Assembly: GCA_029747015.1 (NCBI GenBank)
Contig: JAKOGI010000007.1
Location: forward strand, 702,001 to 766,000
DNA length: 64,000 nt
Direction: 5' to 3'
Origin: Carnegiea gigantea
Lineage: Eukaryota > Streptophyta > Magnoliopsida > Caryophyllales > Cactaceae
The notes below the pieces were generated by a model. That model did no database searches and had not been told where the DNA came from. It saw only the letters and a program-made list of their open reading frames with translations. The position numbers were made by a program, and so were the translations under genes. Of the stretch, positions 45,771-58,772 are shown in pieces; within the stretch, counting starts at the first letter, position 1, and each line of letters begins with the position of its first letter.

Positions 45771-45850
45771 ATATGATGGCATCCAGAGACTAGGATGTCT
45801 GGCTTTCAGTTTCACCCGAGAGAACCTGGGTTTGATTCTTGGCAATGGAT
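45771..45850 (+). pseudogene. Degenerate tRNA-Glu relic after the third CRRSP copy
   Basis: The sequence retains ATCCAGAGACTAGGAT, GTCTGGCTTTCA and a box-B-like GGGTTTGATTC, but has an insertion after the anticodon arm and a weak acceptor stem. It lies about 295 bases after the CRRSP stop. Confidence 0.65.
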
Positions 45851-45939
45851 CCCTTTCTCAACTTGCCCTTGTACCTTCTGAAGATGATAAACAATTGAAA
45901 AAAGGTAAGCTTAGCTTCTTAATTAAGCATTCCACATGA

Positions 45940-46900
45940 TAAAGAAATGTTGCGTGCTCTGGCCACAGGCTTTACAAACAATCTGCATATCCCAGAGGAA
46001 TTAAGCACCGGAACATGGTTACATGGGAACTGTCGCCCACAACTATATGTGGTAACGTGAGTAAATGTCATTCACAAAAGCAGCTTCCTCTCTCAAGCTG
46101 GCATGTAAAAAGCCTTGCACCAAAATGGAAGGAGCACTTAACAAAATATAGCTCCCCCTCAATGTGCCAGCATTCCAAGATGCCAACTGAACCGAATCAC
46201 CTAGATCTCGCAAAAAATTCTGCTAATAGGCACTACAAGAAATTCTGCTACTATATAATGTCTGTTAATGTATTTTATGATTTAAAATTGCCAAATTTTT
46301 AATAATCACAACTTATTATGAGTTGTAAAGTTCTAACATTTGTTGGGTTGACATGGTAATCGTATCAGGCCCATCCGCTGAGTCATATTGTACGTGTAAT
46401 TTTATAAATAAATATGAAAAATCTTGTACAGAAATACATATGATTTTACGCAATTTACAAATTGTAGCGCTCTTCTACTATTCAATTATAATTTTTTCTT
46501 GGTTTAATATAGAATGATATACATTTTAAGTCAAGACAAGAAATTTGAGAGATATCTTACAACAAGACATTTATCATTTTGTAACTCAAAATTAGACAAA
46601 CTCCAAAAACAAAAGCACTTATAATAGGATAAACTAAAAAGAGCAACATTAATTATCACCAAAAAATCATGCCGTAGAAGCAAGATAATAAAAGCTGTGG
46701 AAAGAGACCAACTCTTTATTTAAAAAAAAAAAAAAAAAGGCCAAGCATGTATCACCAAAAATCAATGCCTTGTGAAACTCATGAAACTTAAAAAACTTAT
46801 CTATTACAAAAAACATTAATTAAATCGAGCACGGGTAATGCCGAAGCAAGAATGATGTAGATATGTGAGAAAATTAGCAAGAACAACGTGAAAACCCAAA
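45940..46900. repeat. Post-tRNA repeat unit, D4
   Basis: Matches 10545-10860 (as 45940-46230) and 11040-11260 (as 46680-46900). About 390 bp between the two parts (46232-46620) has no match in copy A. It starts CACTACAAGAAATT and may be an inserted element, but its other end was not found. Confidence 0.6.
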
Positions 46901-47052
46901 TCTACACAAGTCATTCGCGTGGTTGCATTTAATCTAAGCAAAAATGCCTAAACAATGTCCACAAAAAGAAATAATCCATTAACTAGCTAGCGATGTGCTT
47001 CGACTATCAAAATTTGTTAATTAGTTTGAACTGCATAATTAAAAGGGCAAAA

Positions 47053-47311
47053 TGAAGAAATTATAAGAGGGATAAAAGAATTATTGTGTGTATATACTTG
47101 AATGAACCGAGTACATGATAACATACAAGAGCATCATTACCCAGAAATCCTAACCCTAGCGGTCTCCCCTCCAAACTAGGTATCAACTTTCCTAATCCTA
47201 ATACAACACATATGGCTATTTAGAAAGGAAATACACTCATGAATATATACAAAAATCTGTAACAATTCTTAATATAATTCTTTCCGTAATAATACAAATC
47301 TTTCCGTAACA
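47053..47311 (-). repeat. 3' LTR of a copia element
   Basis: On - it begins TGTTACGGAAAG at 47311, directly after a purine tract (CAACTTGAGGGGGAG, about 47312-47326), and appears to end CA at 47053. About 259 bp. No matching 5' LTR was found to the right. Confidence 0.65.
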
Positions 47312-47379
47312 CTCCCCCTCAAGTTGGAGCATGAGGATTAACAATGCCCAACTTGCAGAGAAGAAAATGAAACTGCTAG

Positions 47380-49450
47380 CTACCGAGGGCCTTTGTGAAA
47401 ATATCGGCGAGTTGATATTTAGAAGGGACATAGCCAACACTTAAGTCTCCAGATACAATCCTTTCACGAACAAAGTGACAATCGATGTCAATATGCTTAG
47501 TTCTCTCATGAAAGACGGGATTCTTGACAATATGTAAAGCAGCCTGATTGTCACAAAACAATTGGATTGGATGTGTCACAAATACCCCTAATGAAGCAAC
47601 AAAGGATTTGAGCCAAATCAGCTCACTAGTTACCATAGCCATTGCACAGTATTCTGCTTCAGCTAATGATCTAGAAACTACTATCTGCTTCTTTGTTTTC
47701 CACGAAATAGGAGATCTTCCTAAAGTCACAAAATATCTAGTCAGCGAGCGTCTAGTAAGAGGGCAAGCTCCCCAATCTGCATTACAATAAGCAAATAGTT
47801 GTAGATCACAATTACTCCTAAGAAATAAGCCTTGTCAGGATTGCCTTTCAAATACTTCATAACGCGTTTGGCTGCCTCCCAATGTTCTTCTTTTGGCTCT
47901 TGCATGAATTGAAGCAAGATATGCATTAAATATGATAGTTCAAGTCGAGTTAGAGTAAAATAAATCAGTGTCCCTATCAGTGCTGATATTGTGTTAGATC
48001 ATGATATAGCTTGTGTGACGCTAAAGCTAGCTTATGGTTCATTTCCAAGGGAAAGGCAATGGGCTTTGCACCTAATAGATCAAACTCATATATTATTTCC
48101 AATGCATACTTTCTCTGGCTAAGAAACAAACCATCCGAGTTTTGAGCAACTTCTATGTCAAGAAAGTATTTGAGTGGTCCCAAATCCTTGATATGAAAAC
48201 AAGTATCAAGATAGGTTTTGAACTGATCACACGTTCCGGCATTATTCTCTATAAGAATAAGATCATCCACATAGAATAGTAATGCCATATAACTATCCCC
48301 CTTTTTATAAGTAAAAAGAGAGTAGTCTGCATAGGATCTTACAAAACCATATTCAAGGAGTTTGGTGGATAATTTGGCGAACCACTGTCTTGGTGGCTGT
48401 TTCAATCCATATAATGATTTGTGTAACCGACATATCTTGGTAGATTTAGGTGCACAAAAACCAAGAGGCAGGGTCATATATACCTCTTCTTCTAGATCTC
48501 CATGTAGGAATGCATTGTGAACATCCATCTGATGCAAAACTAACCTCTTGCAACTGGAACTGACAGAAAACATCGAACACTGATCATTTTCGCCATTGGT
48601 GCAAAGGTTTCATTATGGTAAAACCTTCAACCTGTTCATCTCCTTGAATGACCAGATAAGCCTTATATCGCTCAATGCTTCCATAAGAATTGTATTTCAC
48701 TTTGTAGACTCACTTGCAATTGATAGGCTTCTTCCCTTATGGTAATTCTAGGAGACTCCAGGTATTGTTGTGTTCCAATGCTTCAATTTCTTTTGCCATA
48801 ACTTCCCGCCATTTAACATCCTTAACAGTCTCATGAAAAAATTTAGGCTTTACAATCTTGGAAATATTAGTCAAATAACATCTATGCGAGTTCGAAAACT
48901 TATTGCATGTAACATAAGTAGCTATGGGATAAGGCTTACCAGAAGGAACCTTTTGTGATGAAGAAGCCAACGAAGGGGGGTTCTTGATATTAATGTTGTA
49001 GCTGTAGTCATGGAGATGTCCCGCTGTTTTCTTCTCTCTTCTTGGTCTTGCTGGCTCGGCTGAATTAGGCTGTGTGGAAATCTAGGTGGATGAGTGTGCC
49101 GGTACATTCTCAGGCCCAGGCGAATTCCCCAAACTAGCCTGTCTCTCCCCCTGTTCGCTGGCCAGGTGATTGTTCCAGGCTAGGCATGTCTCTCCCCCTG
49201 TTGTCTGGTCCAAGCTCAGCCGTCCTCTTCTCTGTGTGTAATCTATTGGGCGCCGTGTATGAGGAGCCTACGCTGCCCGTCATCAACCATAGGGGCTGGG
49301 CTTTCTTCTCGCGACCCAACACTTACATCTCCTTGACCGAGTTCACGCCTATCTCCAGGCCGAGAAAAAGTTAAAAATCTATCTTTGAATTCAGTGCTCC
49401 ACGAAAGACATTTACAAAGCAGAGTTTTAACATTGCACGCACTCACTGAC
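47380..49450 (-). pseudogene. Ty1/copia pol remnant
   Basis: Read on -, from right to left: a charged linker of the type between integrase and reverse transcriptase (49450-49110), the start of reverse transcriptase (WREVMAKEIEALEHNNTWSL near 48737-48830), the main reverse transcriptase (48573-47977: [32 protein letters not shown], and catalytic LLFYVDDLILI), a connection (47926-47741), then RNase H (47729-47376: SRSLAEAEYCAM, QLFCDNQAALHI, HIDIDCHFVRE and ADIFTKAL). Frameshifts separate the segments. Gag, protease and most of integrase are missing. Confidence 0.9.
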
Positions 49451-49499
49451 TCCTCACAAAATAGCTATTGACTGTACAAGGGTAACATATTGAGCTATA

Positions 49500-51640
49500 G
49501 TTCATTTTTCCACTGTTTGTGTTTTCCAAATTATTTTGGGGAAGGAGAAGCAACTTAAAATGAAGCAGGAACCTGTAGAGGTTCAAGGTCCAGGAAAAGT
49601 AGGCCAGAGCAATGATTGTTAATCCTCTACCTTAATCAGCTATTTCGAGGACTTGGAAAACGACTTATGTTTTGAACATGTGTGCAGCCTCAGTGAAATG
49701 TAAATCCGTTATGGACATGATTAAATCATGGTGTGATACCCATTTTGAAATGTTTAATAATAGTATTAGATCCTATTTGGCACAATTATTGTAACTGGAA
49801 AATGTTACTTATCTAATCAACTCTATATCTTTATCTGCAGCCTTGTCCCTATGGGATGACGATAATGCCCTACCTTGATAGTGCATTCCACTGGTGCATA
49901 ATGCTTATTAATAAAGGGATTTGGAAGGTGATTAAGTTGGAGTGTTACAAAAGTGGTATCAGAGCAAAGGTAGATGTCAGCGTGACCAGATTAATGCTAT
50001 CATTCGGGGTCTAGATTGCTAAGGCTTTATGTCTGTTGAGGTAAATGAGATAAATTCATAAGAATAAGGGTAGTAGTGGAAGGAATGAATGAGTAATCCC
50101 TGATGTTGATGAAGAGGTGAAAGATTCTGTAAAAAGTGTGCAGATAGATGGTGGGACGGGACACTTTTGAAGTGGCATCCCCTGAGAATCTCAAGGTCCC
50201 CTACTTGCCCCAGAACCTCCCCAAGGAGAAGAACCCTTTTCCCCACACTGCCACTTGCCCCACAGTTATCAATTGATATAGAGGGATATGAGACCGATGC
50301 ATCTGATAGCTGAATCGAGGGAATCGAGTATGATATTTGGGGAGGAGGAAATGACAGTGGTTTTAGTGATTCAAGTAGCATGGTGAGTGTCATTAACATT
50401 CTTGAGGCCCCTGAGATAATATAAATAAGTTCTGATGAGACTGAGGAAGACTCTTGGAGTTTTGGATCTGAAACTCGTAATAGCAGTGGGCCATATTACA
50501 AGACCAGGGGATGAAACAGGAAGAGAAAGTAAGAGAAGGAGTTGGATATAGAAGGTTGCTGAGGAGGTGACTTAGGCAGTGAATTTATGGATATGTAAAA
50601 AGGTGTAAATATGTCAGGTAGCAGATAAGGAACTAATCCCTAGGGGAGATACCAAGTTAGCAGTGATACAAGACTTTAGGTCGTAAGGTTATAATAGCAA
50701 TTGATCTACCCCTATCCACCCACTTTGCTTTAAGGGGTAGGATTTTTGGGTATATCTACCATGGAGACAACGGTATATCTACTATACAGATAATTCTCTT
50801 GGTAGACTAATGTAACATATGTTATGAATATACATATGTTGGGAATTGTTAAAGTGCTTGCGAATGAAATTGTCAACAATGGAATCCAAAAGAATATAAC
50901 AATAAGGTTTAATTGGTGGCATCTGACTGGCTAGCATGGACAACAAAGGTAGCAAATCATGGCATCATAAGAAGAATAGCATATGAACAAATAATGATGA
51001 ACAGAAAGCATGAACGTGTAACCAGAAGAGATGCGAATAAGTGAGAGCTAATATGTTTGCGTATAGGTTTGACTGAATGGTGGAACCAAATGACAATGTT
51101 CTGAAAAACAATCTGCAAGAGAACAACACAGAATTTGTGTCAATCCACTCCGCCAATCAAAATTCCGCAGTAGTGACCCCTTAAAGAAGTCAGGAAGCTG
51201 CTAGTGTACCCCTAAACCCAGAGAATGTTAAGGGTCAAAAGGGACTATTAGATGACTTAGATCTTGAACTGATGGCAAAAATTATGGCTCAAGTAGCAAA
51301 GACTTAATGGTTCTAGATCTGGTAAGGATGAAGAAAAAAATGAGTTCTGTGTTTGGGTCACAAAATGGAATCCAAAAACATATGATGGCAAAGAAGACTC
51401 AATGTACTGAAAGAATGGATCAAACATATGGAAATGATATTTTATTTTGTGGAAGTCTTGACAATAGATGTGTGATTGTTGGATCTTTTATCTTACTGGA
51501 CTGGCTGACATTTGGCGGGGAGCAGTTAAGTCCACATTTCAAAGTTTGAAGTCCCTTGCAGTAAGTTCACCAAAGCATCGCGAGCAAAGTTCTATTCAAT
51601 GCAGTTGCAAAAGCAAAAATAGAGGGACTTCTTAATAAGA
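49500..51640 (+). mobile_element. Decayed gypsy element: LTR end, PBS and gag relic
   Basis: An LTR-like end GTGTTACA at 49949 is followed by the primer-binding site TGGTATCAGAGC at 49954-49965. Downstream are degraded gag-like stretches, for example a segment reading TGLADIWRGAV-like near 51500-51530. The frame is broken many times. No pol follows; it is probably cut off by the next element. Confidence 0.55.
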
Positions 51641-51865
51641 AACCTACCAACATGAGACCAAAACCCCAAGGCCTAGCACCTTGTTAGGTGCTAAATTGTT
51701 GTATTTTACATGCCCCTTTCACCTGATTTTAGCTTGTATAATAATCTAATTTTTAGGACTTTACTTGGTGTATTACATAATCTTTAGAATTTTTACTTGT
51801 TTTATTTACTTTTGTAGGTCAATTAGCAAAAACCCTAACTCTATTCTGCCTCACCTCTCACGCCG

Positions 51866-51901
<36 letters not shown>

Positions 51902-53570
51902 TCCACTCCCTCACGCCACCCTCATGCTGCCCTCACGTCGCCTACACCGCCGCCATCGCGCCACCCTAGCGCTAGCCCCCTAGGCTGTCCCCTTGGTTTT
52001 GCATTTTCGGTATTAAATTTGAGCGAATGAGGAAATCCCGTTGAGCTAGACCCTGGTTTCGACCAAAGGTAACTCATAACATCTATTTGATGGTGTCTTA
52101 TTTTTTTAGAGTTCGTAAAAGTTGATTATTTTTGGCATGCTTGGGTCTGGACGAGGGACTAGGGGTTGCTAACAGGGAAGTTTGAATTTTTTTTGGTGAC
52201 CCGACAAATGCTAAAACCGACCCTAAAGTGGAAGCGTGAACTGGGCAGATTAGGTGTTATTTTACCCCAATTTTGAAAATTCGGTATAATTGTTATGGAT
52301 GTCCAAGAATTATAAAATTTTTACGGTAGGAATATTGGATGTGCTAATTATGTGAGATTTTGAATTGGACAAATCGGAGTTAAAACAAGGAAGTTATGGC
52401 TTAATTACTGAGCACTGTTAAAACTGGGTCTGCAGGTATAGTCGGTGGCTTTTTTGAAGTTTTATACCTAGCTACACGCTGAATTAGTAAAAACACCAAA
52501 CACAAAAGTTTTAGTAGACAAAATTATCTTTCTAAGTTAGGCAAGAAGTTAATTTGTGGTGCTCAAGAGTGAAAGTTTTGAGGTCGGGAATCTGGGCTAG
52601 AAATCTAGACAGAATCTGCTAAGTTTGGGGCTGCTCTACCCTCAATTTTGGAAAAATTTCTAGGTTAATATTGGTTGCTAAAAATTGTTAAATTTGTTGG
52701 GTAGGAGCCTGTAGACGTACCAAACAACCCTGTTTTGGGGACTGTTTGGCGTAGTGTAGCCCGAGTTTTAATAAAATGACCCGGGACTGTCCTGTTGAAG
52801 ATAGTCACTGATATTGCTGAAAGGAATGGAAATACGACCTAGTTCGGGACAGAACCGAGCTGAATCCCAAACATAAAGAAGGTAGAGGATGGCTCAAGGT
52901 TTTCAAATTGACCTAGAACACTAAAATTGGATGTCGGGATCAAAAGTTATGGTCTCTGAAAATAGAACCCAAAATCTGGCCAGCCTGAACCTTAACTTGG
53001 GTTAAGTTTTGGATGATCTAAATCTAGAAAATTTTTATAAAATTTGTGGAAGAGCCAGGGATGTCTTTACTGAATGTATACTGACTATGGGCTGTATGTG
53101 GGCCTAGGTGCGGAGCAGTGAACTTTTATTTAAGTAAATGAGCCCGTAAACTGTACGGTATCCAGGTAACAATCATGCCCTAACCCTTCCCCCACGTTGC
53201 TGAAACCGTGAACGTTTTGGAACTTGAGTAAGAATTACTTGCTTCCTTTTCAAACTGAAGGAACAATGGTATGTGAACTGAAAGGGTCTGCATAGTAGAA
53301 ATTGCATGTTGTACTATGTTATAAAAGTTGAGACTTACTACATTATGTTTGGGATTCCTGAAATTCCACTATGACGTCGTTGTTGGGGGAAAGTGATTGA
53401 ATTTGGATGAACTCATCATGCTAAGACGACCTCCAGTAAAGAGAAATGAATTCGTTAACTGAAAAAAAGGCTGCTTTGGATGAGTTAAATCTGATTGTGT
53501 TGATTGAAGGCTATTAATCTCCCCTGAGAAATAAGCGCATGCATGTGAGCGGCCACGTACTCAGCTGAGA

Positions 53571-56500
53571 TGTAACACCCGAGATTTTATCCCCTTATCC
53601 TACTATTTTATATCATTAGAAATTGAAATAATATCGACGTGCCTGCTTAGGTGCTGTTTTTATTGAAAAGAATATTCTTCCTATTTTATTGTTATGGAGG
53701 ATTATACCGGACACTATATTACATAGATTCCCGAATATAACTGGACTGGCGAACCTTGGGACTAGTTCTGCAATTTATTGAATCGAACGTTGGGTATTAA
53801 TTATGATATGATAAGTGGATAAGCTCGTATTAATTATGATGTGATAAGTGGATAAGCTCGTATTAATTATGATGCGACAAATGGATAAACTCGTATTAAT
53901 TATGATGTGATGAGGTAATTATCCAAAAAAAAAAAAAAAAGAAGAACAAAAGGGCCGAAGCCCCTTTTTCTCGAGACAGAGAAGCGAAGAGGGGGGCTCC
54001 TCAGCCTCAGCCCCGCGACCACATACCGGGGGAGAGAGAGGGAGGCACCGGCAGGGCCGCTGGCGACCGTCCGTCGCGCGCCCGACCGTCCCCCACCCCG
54101 GTGCACGCCCAAACCGGGCCAGAGAAAAGGTGAGATAGACGCGAGAAAGGGAGCAAAGGGATGAACCAAGCCCACACCGAGCCAACCCAAATCAAACCCT
54201 AAAATGGGTCCTTTAACTTGGATTCGAGGTAGGTTTCCTCTTCCTCCTAATTATTACTAATTCTAGTGAAAGTTTATTGTTTATTGTTAATTTCGTTGAG
54301 GTTTATTGATTATAATTCACTCAGGTTGAATTCGAATTAATTACTAATAATTCAAGGAAGGTTTATTGACAACTGTTAATTGCAAGTTTACTGAAAGGTT
54401 ATCGATTATTGAAAGTTTATTGAAAATATATCGATTATTACAAGTTTATGGAAAGTTTATTGATTATTGAAAGTTTATTGAAAGTATATTGATTATTGAA
54501 AATTGAGGAATTGTCAAGTAAACTGAAAGATGCCTAATATATAGATTGTTCGTACTGAACAAAAGTTTATTCATTATATGTATCTGTTTGTAGTGAATGC
54601 ATAGAAATGATAACGTTATGGGCTTAGCGACTGTAGATGAATTAACGATAAATGATATCGTTATTCGGCGAACTTTTATATAAATGTACAGTGCTTGAAC
54701 TTTTATAACGATTATATGTTTATAGTGATGGGTATTGTTTATATGTATAAAGCTTGAATTAATGATACCTCCTCTGTTTATGGGAGGGTACGGCTGTCCC
54801 ACATCAGTGCTTGAATTAACGATACCTCGTCTGTTTAGAGCGATTATGTGCTTAACGATATTATTTCTATGATTACATAGAAATGTTCATAATTCAGGAA
54901 GCTTGAACAGAGGAAATTGAAAAGTAAATCAAATGATTGCATCGATTACAATCGTGTGGGTTGCGTTATAGTTGGAAAATCGGTTGAGATATGATTTCAT
55001 GACGTGACTATACGTGTTATGTGAAATCCTTTTCCCCTGAATTAATGAATGCATGGAATGACATTGATTTCAAAGTGCCTCTAAATGTTTATCGGTTGCC
55101 TGTTTAATTGACGAGTCCTTAGTGATGAAATAATCCTAAATCATCATACTACTCAATTGAATGAGGCAGGAGACCAGTCAATAGGTCTAGGAATCCTTTT
55201 AAGAAAGGACTTAAGTATTGGGTGTCCGATTATGTCATATCCATCGCTATAGTCAACGTAGGTAACCCAGTACCCCTTTATCTAAGTTTACATGAGAAGT
55301 TCAAAGTTCAATATTTATTGTTCTGCCAGAAGGCAGAAATTCAAGTCCAATGATTCATTGTCTGCCAAAAGGCAGAAATTCAAGTTCAATGATTCATTGT
55401 CTGCCAAAAGGCAGAAATTCAAGTTGAGTGATTCATTGTCTGCCAAAAGGTAGAAATTCAAAGTTCAGTAATTCAATGTTCCGCTAGAAGGCAGGGAATG
55501 CAAAGTTCAGTGGTTTAGTGATTCCAAGTTCAAAGTTTCATAGTTCAGCCAGTAGGCATAAGTTTCAAAGTTTAATATCTCATAGTCCAGTCAATAGAAA
55601 AAAAATTCAAAGTCCATATGTCCTATAGTTCTGCCAACAGGCAGTCGAGTCAAAGTCATACGTTATAAGCCTGTCAACTGGTAGAAAAACCAGGTCAAGG
55701 GGACTCCCAGTGCATATGATGGTTTATAGAGCGGGATACTTTTAGTAAACGAACGTGTGATTTAAAGCAGAGTCCAGTGAAATTCAAATGTTATATTGCT
55801 ATATTTTTGGCTCACTACCCACATGACATGGTTATATGTTCTATTTTATGATTATTGTTCTACATCTTATCAAAGACACCTACTCATATGTGTAGATTGT
55901 TGCTATATGGTATAGTGAAATCAATAAACGTCCAGGGTAATGTTCAATGTCCAATGTTTAAGGTTCAGTGTTCAATGTTTAATAATCAACGTCCACTGGT
56001 TGTTGTTCATAATTTTTTTTACGAATTCACAGTTCATACGAATTTAATGTTCCATGACCAATATTCAAGGTGCAGTGCCTAATGTTCAATGTTCATTATT
56101 TATTGTTCAACATGCAAAGTTTAATATTTAGTGTTCATTGTTTATTGTTCAATGTGCAATGTTAACATTCAATGCATTTTAATGGCTCTTTACGTCATAG
56201 ATTATATGAAATGAAACAAGCCTCAAGGACGTGATAACCCATAGGTATAAAGTTTAGCAATTGGTCCAAATACTATTGCTCTTACATTGTGGTTTGAATA
56301 CGTTGTAAGGTAAGTGAGTTTCTTCAAAGGGAAGGAACTACAAATGACTTTTGTAAGTATTATTGTACTTTAAGTGTTGTTTGGGAGAGGGGGTTATCCA
56401 CTGAGCGATAATTGCTCATTCCTATCTATTATTGTTCCCTTCTTAGGTTTCTGAAGTAACAGGTAAAAGTCAGTCCAAGTAAGCTGAGATGGAGTCATTG

Positions 56501-56953
56501 CTGTTCTGGGAGCAAAGTTACATGCTCTATATGTGTGAGCTGCAATTGTATTGTTACTAATCTAAGTCCCTGCGTGCATGTATTGCATATCATCTAGAGT
56601 CGCTCTGTATGGCCATGCGAGCTGATCATCTTTTAACCAAGGTTATTTATAGTTGGGATGTAACCCCAGTACTCCGGACGTGTAGTCCGTGGAGTTGTAC
56701 GTTTATTATCCCATTGTTTTAGTGTAAAATTGGGCTGGTTGATATGCTCCGGGCGGGTGGCCCATAGAGCTGTGAACTCCGACGTGTAGCCGTCGAGTTG
56801 GTGAGTTTTTATCGTTGCCTTCAATTGCAGGAAATTTGGTATAAGGCTTTAAGCCTGAGAAATGGTCAGTTTTCAGGGAAAACTCTGTTCGTTTCGTTCC
56901 AGAATTTAAAGAAAAACAATAACACTCCTAGCCTTTAGGTTGGGGGCGTTACA
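53571..56953 (+). mobile_element. Solo LTR of a Del/Tekay-like gypsy element
   Basis: 3383 bp starting TGTAACACCC and ending GCGTTACA, flanked by the exact duplication TGAGA (53566-53570 and 56954-56958). It has no internal region. It contains a 33-bp unit repeated about four times (53795-53915), a 39-bp unit TGCCAAAAGGCAGAAATTCA... repeated about four times (55323-55480), degenerate TTCAATGTT repeats (55940-56170) and a GC-rich stretch (53950-54180). The LTR fragments in the two duplication copies are from the same family, on the other strand. Confidence 0.88.
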
Positions 56954-57332
56954 TGAGACATGGGCTAGGTTATCGGTAACCACCCTTATTGGTGGTAGGC
57001 CAGGAAAAGAATAAACAGTAACCACTTGAGTAGCGGTAGGCTAGGAACGAGTTAAGCAGCTGCGCTAAATCGGAGCGCAGACTATGAGACCCACTGGGGT
57101 CGTTCACCTAAGAGTAAGCGGTAACCGCCTGAGCAGCAGTAGGTAAGGAACAAGTTAAGCGGCTGCGCTAAATTAGAGCGTAGGCCATAAGACCCACTGG
57201 GGTCGCTCATCTGTGATCAAACTGCTGAATCCTAAATCATAAATTATGAAATTAATCCTGAATTGGGTAATCAGGAAAGACTATAATAATGAGATGTGTG
57301 CCTTGAAAGTCCTGCTGTTTTCCCCGCCCCTT

Positions 57333-57458
57333 AAACAATAACAACAACACCACCACCTCCCAGTGTAGGTCCTGCTTCGCAGGGTCTGGAGAGATCCAGA
57401 TGTATGCAGCCTTACTTTTATCGGTATCCCTGCCTGTAGAGAGGTTGATTCTAAGAGA
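57333..57458 (-). mobile_element. Au-SINE-like body, truncated
   Basis: On - the order is CAACCTCTCTAC, GTAAGGCTGCATACA, CTCCAGACCC, CACTGGG and a GTT-rich tail, matching the conserved 3' body of plant Au SINEs. The tRNA-like head is missing. It lies inside the gypsy LTR region. Confidence 0.6.
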
Positions 57459-58107
57459 CCCATAGAAATAGGATATTGTGAAAACATTTTGAAAAAGAAG
57501 AATTTTGTGACAACATTAAATGGAAAAACAAAGGATATGCAAATAGAACAATGATACAATATAGTAGAGGGAGGTACTATACCTTAGCAGCAGTAGGCAA
57601 ATAAAGTATGTTCCCAGAGGCATGTACTACCTGCATACAACACGACATACGGGAACCATAACAAAACTTACCTACTGAAATGCTTTCTAAAGACTCTTTC
57701 CCACCCCTGAAAATGCTTTCTAAATGAATTTGTGTGCATAGTTGACAGTTAGGGGTGATTATTTACTGAGTTTATCTCACTTTTATAAAATGTTTTGTTT
57801 TCAGGTGACCTATTTATGCCTGGGGCTGGGGACATAAAAGTAGGGCGAGGCGCGAATGCAGGAAATTTATGAGATGATATTAGATGTTCGACAAACAGTG
57901 GTTTTTATTTCTTTGGTGTTACTAAAATTTTGAACAACATAAGGTTGAATTATTTTATAAGGATTTTTGCATTAATTTGTTAGCTTGATATTCAGCCTGA
58001 TATTTCCAAGAAGAAAATACGGTAGTAACACTCCGTTAGGAATTTTCGCTGCTATGCAGGTTAAATTAGTAGTAAATAAAGAACTAGAAATCTGGGGGTT
58101 TACAAAG

Positions 58108-58119
58108 TGGTATCAGAGC
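58108..58119 (+). other. Primer-binding site of the second gypsy element
   Basis: TGGTATCAGAGC, complementary to the 3' end of initiator tRNA-Met, three bases after the LTR edge. Confidence 0.85.
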
Positions 58120-58278
58120 TCAGGTTAACTGACCTGAAGGCTGGCCTAAAAGATTAAGAGAGTAATACTAATAAATAACTCTAAAACTGGTAGAATAAAG
58201 GATTTCTCGGAGCGTGAGTGTAAGACGAGAAGGGAGTATGCTTGTATATGTTTACGTCTTTGTGTTCATATATCTGAT

Positions 58279-58772
58279 TTGGGCCTATTAATGTCTAGGA
58301 TGAATGCAAACCATCACTGTGGGTGTGTGGGACGATGTTGTCGTTACCAAAGGTTGGAAAAGATGCTCGGGGTCAGTTTGGAAAGTCAGCTGGAACATGT
58401 GGAAACTTTCTTTCATGGGAGATTAGCAGAAATCCCCAATGATTGCTTAAGATTTAGCCAGAACCAAACTTTCTTCTTCCTCCTAACTCTATTGAGGGAC
58501 CCTTTGTGGCAGTATAGAATTAACCAACTTCACCCTAAGCGGAGACCTTTCGAGATTCCTGGGGGGCTTGCCTATGTGAGTGGGAGCCTATGGAGATGAC
58601 CCTAAATGAATTGGTGGACCACCTCATAGATGTAGGTCCCTATGACAAGCCTCCAACCCCTGACTCTGAGGATGTTAACCCACCACCACCCGTTGAGAAG
58701 GATACTGAGGAGGAGGAGTTCGAAAATGGAAATGAGCCAATGGTTGGGGAACCTAGAAAGGAATATGAATGA
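58279..58772 (+). pseudogene. Acidic reading frame at the gag position
   Basis: Two overlapping frames (58279-58599 and 58590-58772) read as one protein after a frameshift: a hydrophobic/basic part (LRDPLWQYRINQLHPKRRPF), then MTLNELVDHLIDVG and a highly acidic tail (EKDTEEEEFENGNEP). The acidic bias continues in decayed form to about 58900. No capsid or zinc-knuckle motif is readable. I do not recognise it. It may be a diverged gag or an extra domain. Confidence 0.4.

Larger units (their letters stand above)
51690..58104 (+). repeat. Probable 5' LTR region of the second gypsy element, interrupted by a solo LTR
   Basis: The right edge is firm: ...GGGGTTTACA at 58104, three bases before a primer-binding site. 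The left edge was not found; the 3' LTR starts TGTAAAACCTC and no such start is seen here, so the 5' LTR may be truncated. It contains CT repeats (51870-51900), a leader-like stretch, and a roughly 103-bp unit repeated twice at about 57016-57215 (GACCCACTGGGGTCG). The solo LTR occupies 53571-56953. Confidence 0.4.

Noticed and set aside
46232..46620. CACTACAAGAAATT start suggesting a CACTA transposon
   Set aside because: Only one candidate end is present; no inverse end or 3-bp duplication was found, so it is mentioned within D4 only.
52000..53560. Possible gene between CT repeats and the solo LTR
   Set aside because: No long frame, no domain; the sequence has the look of an LTR leader and U5 region.
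53795..53915. Regular 33-bp repeats resembling a CRISPR array (also 39-bp repeats at 55323-55480)
   Set aside because: Units are directly adjacent without unique spacers and lie inside a plant LTR; these are ordinary tandem repeats.
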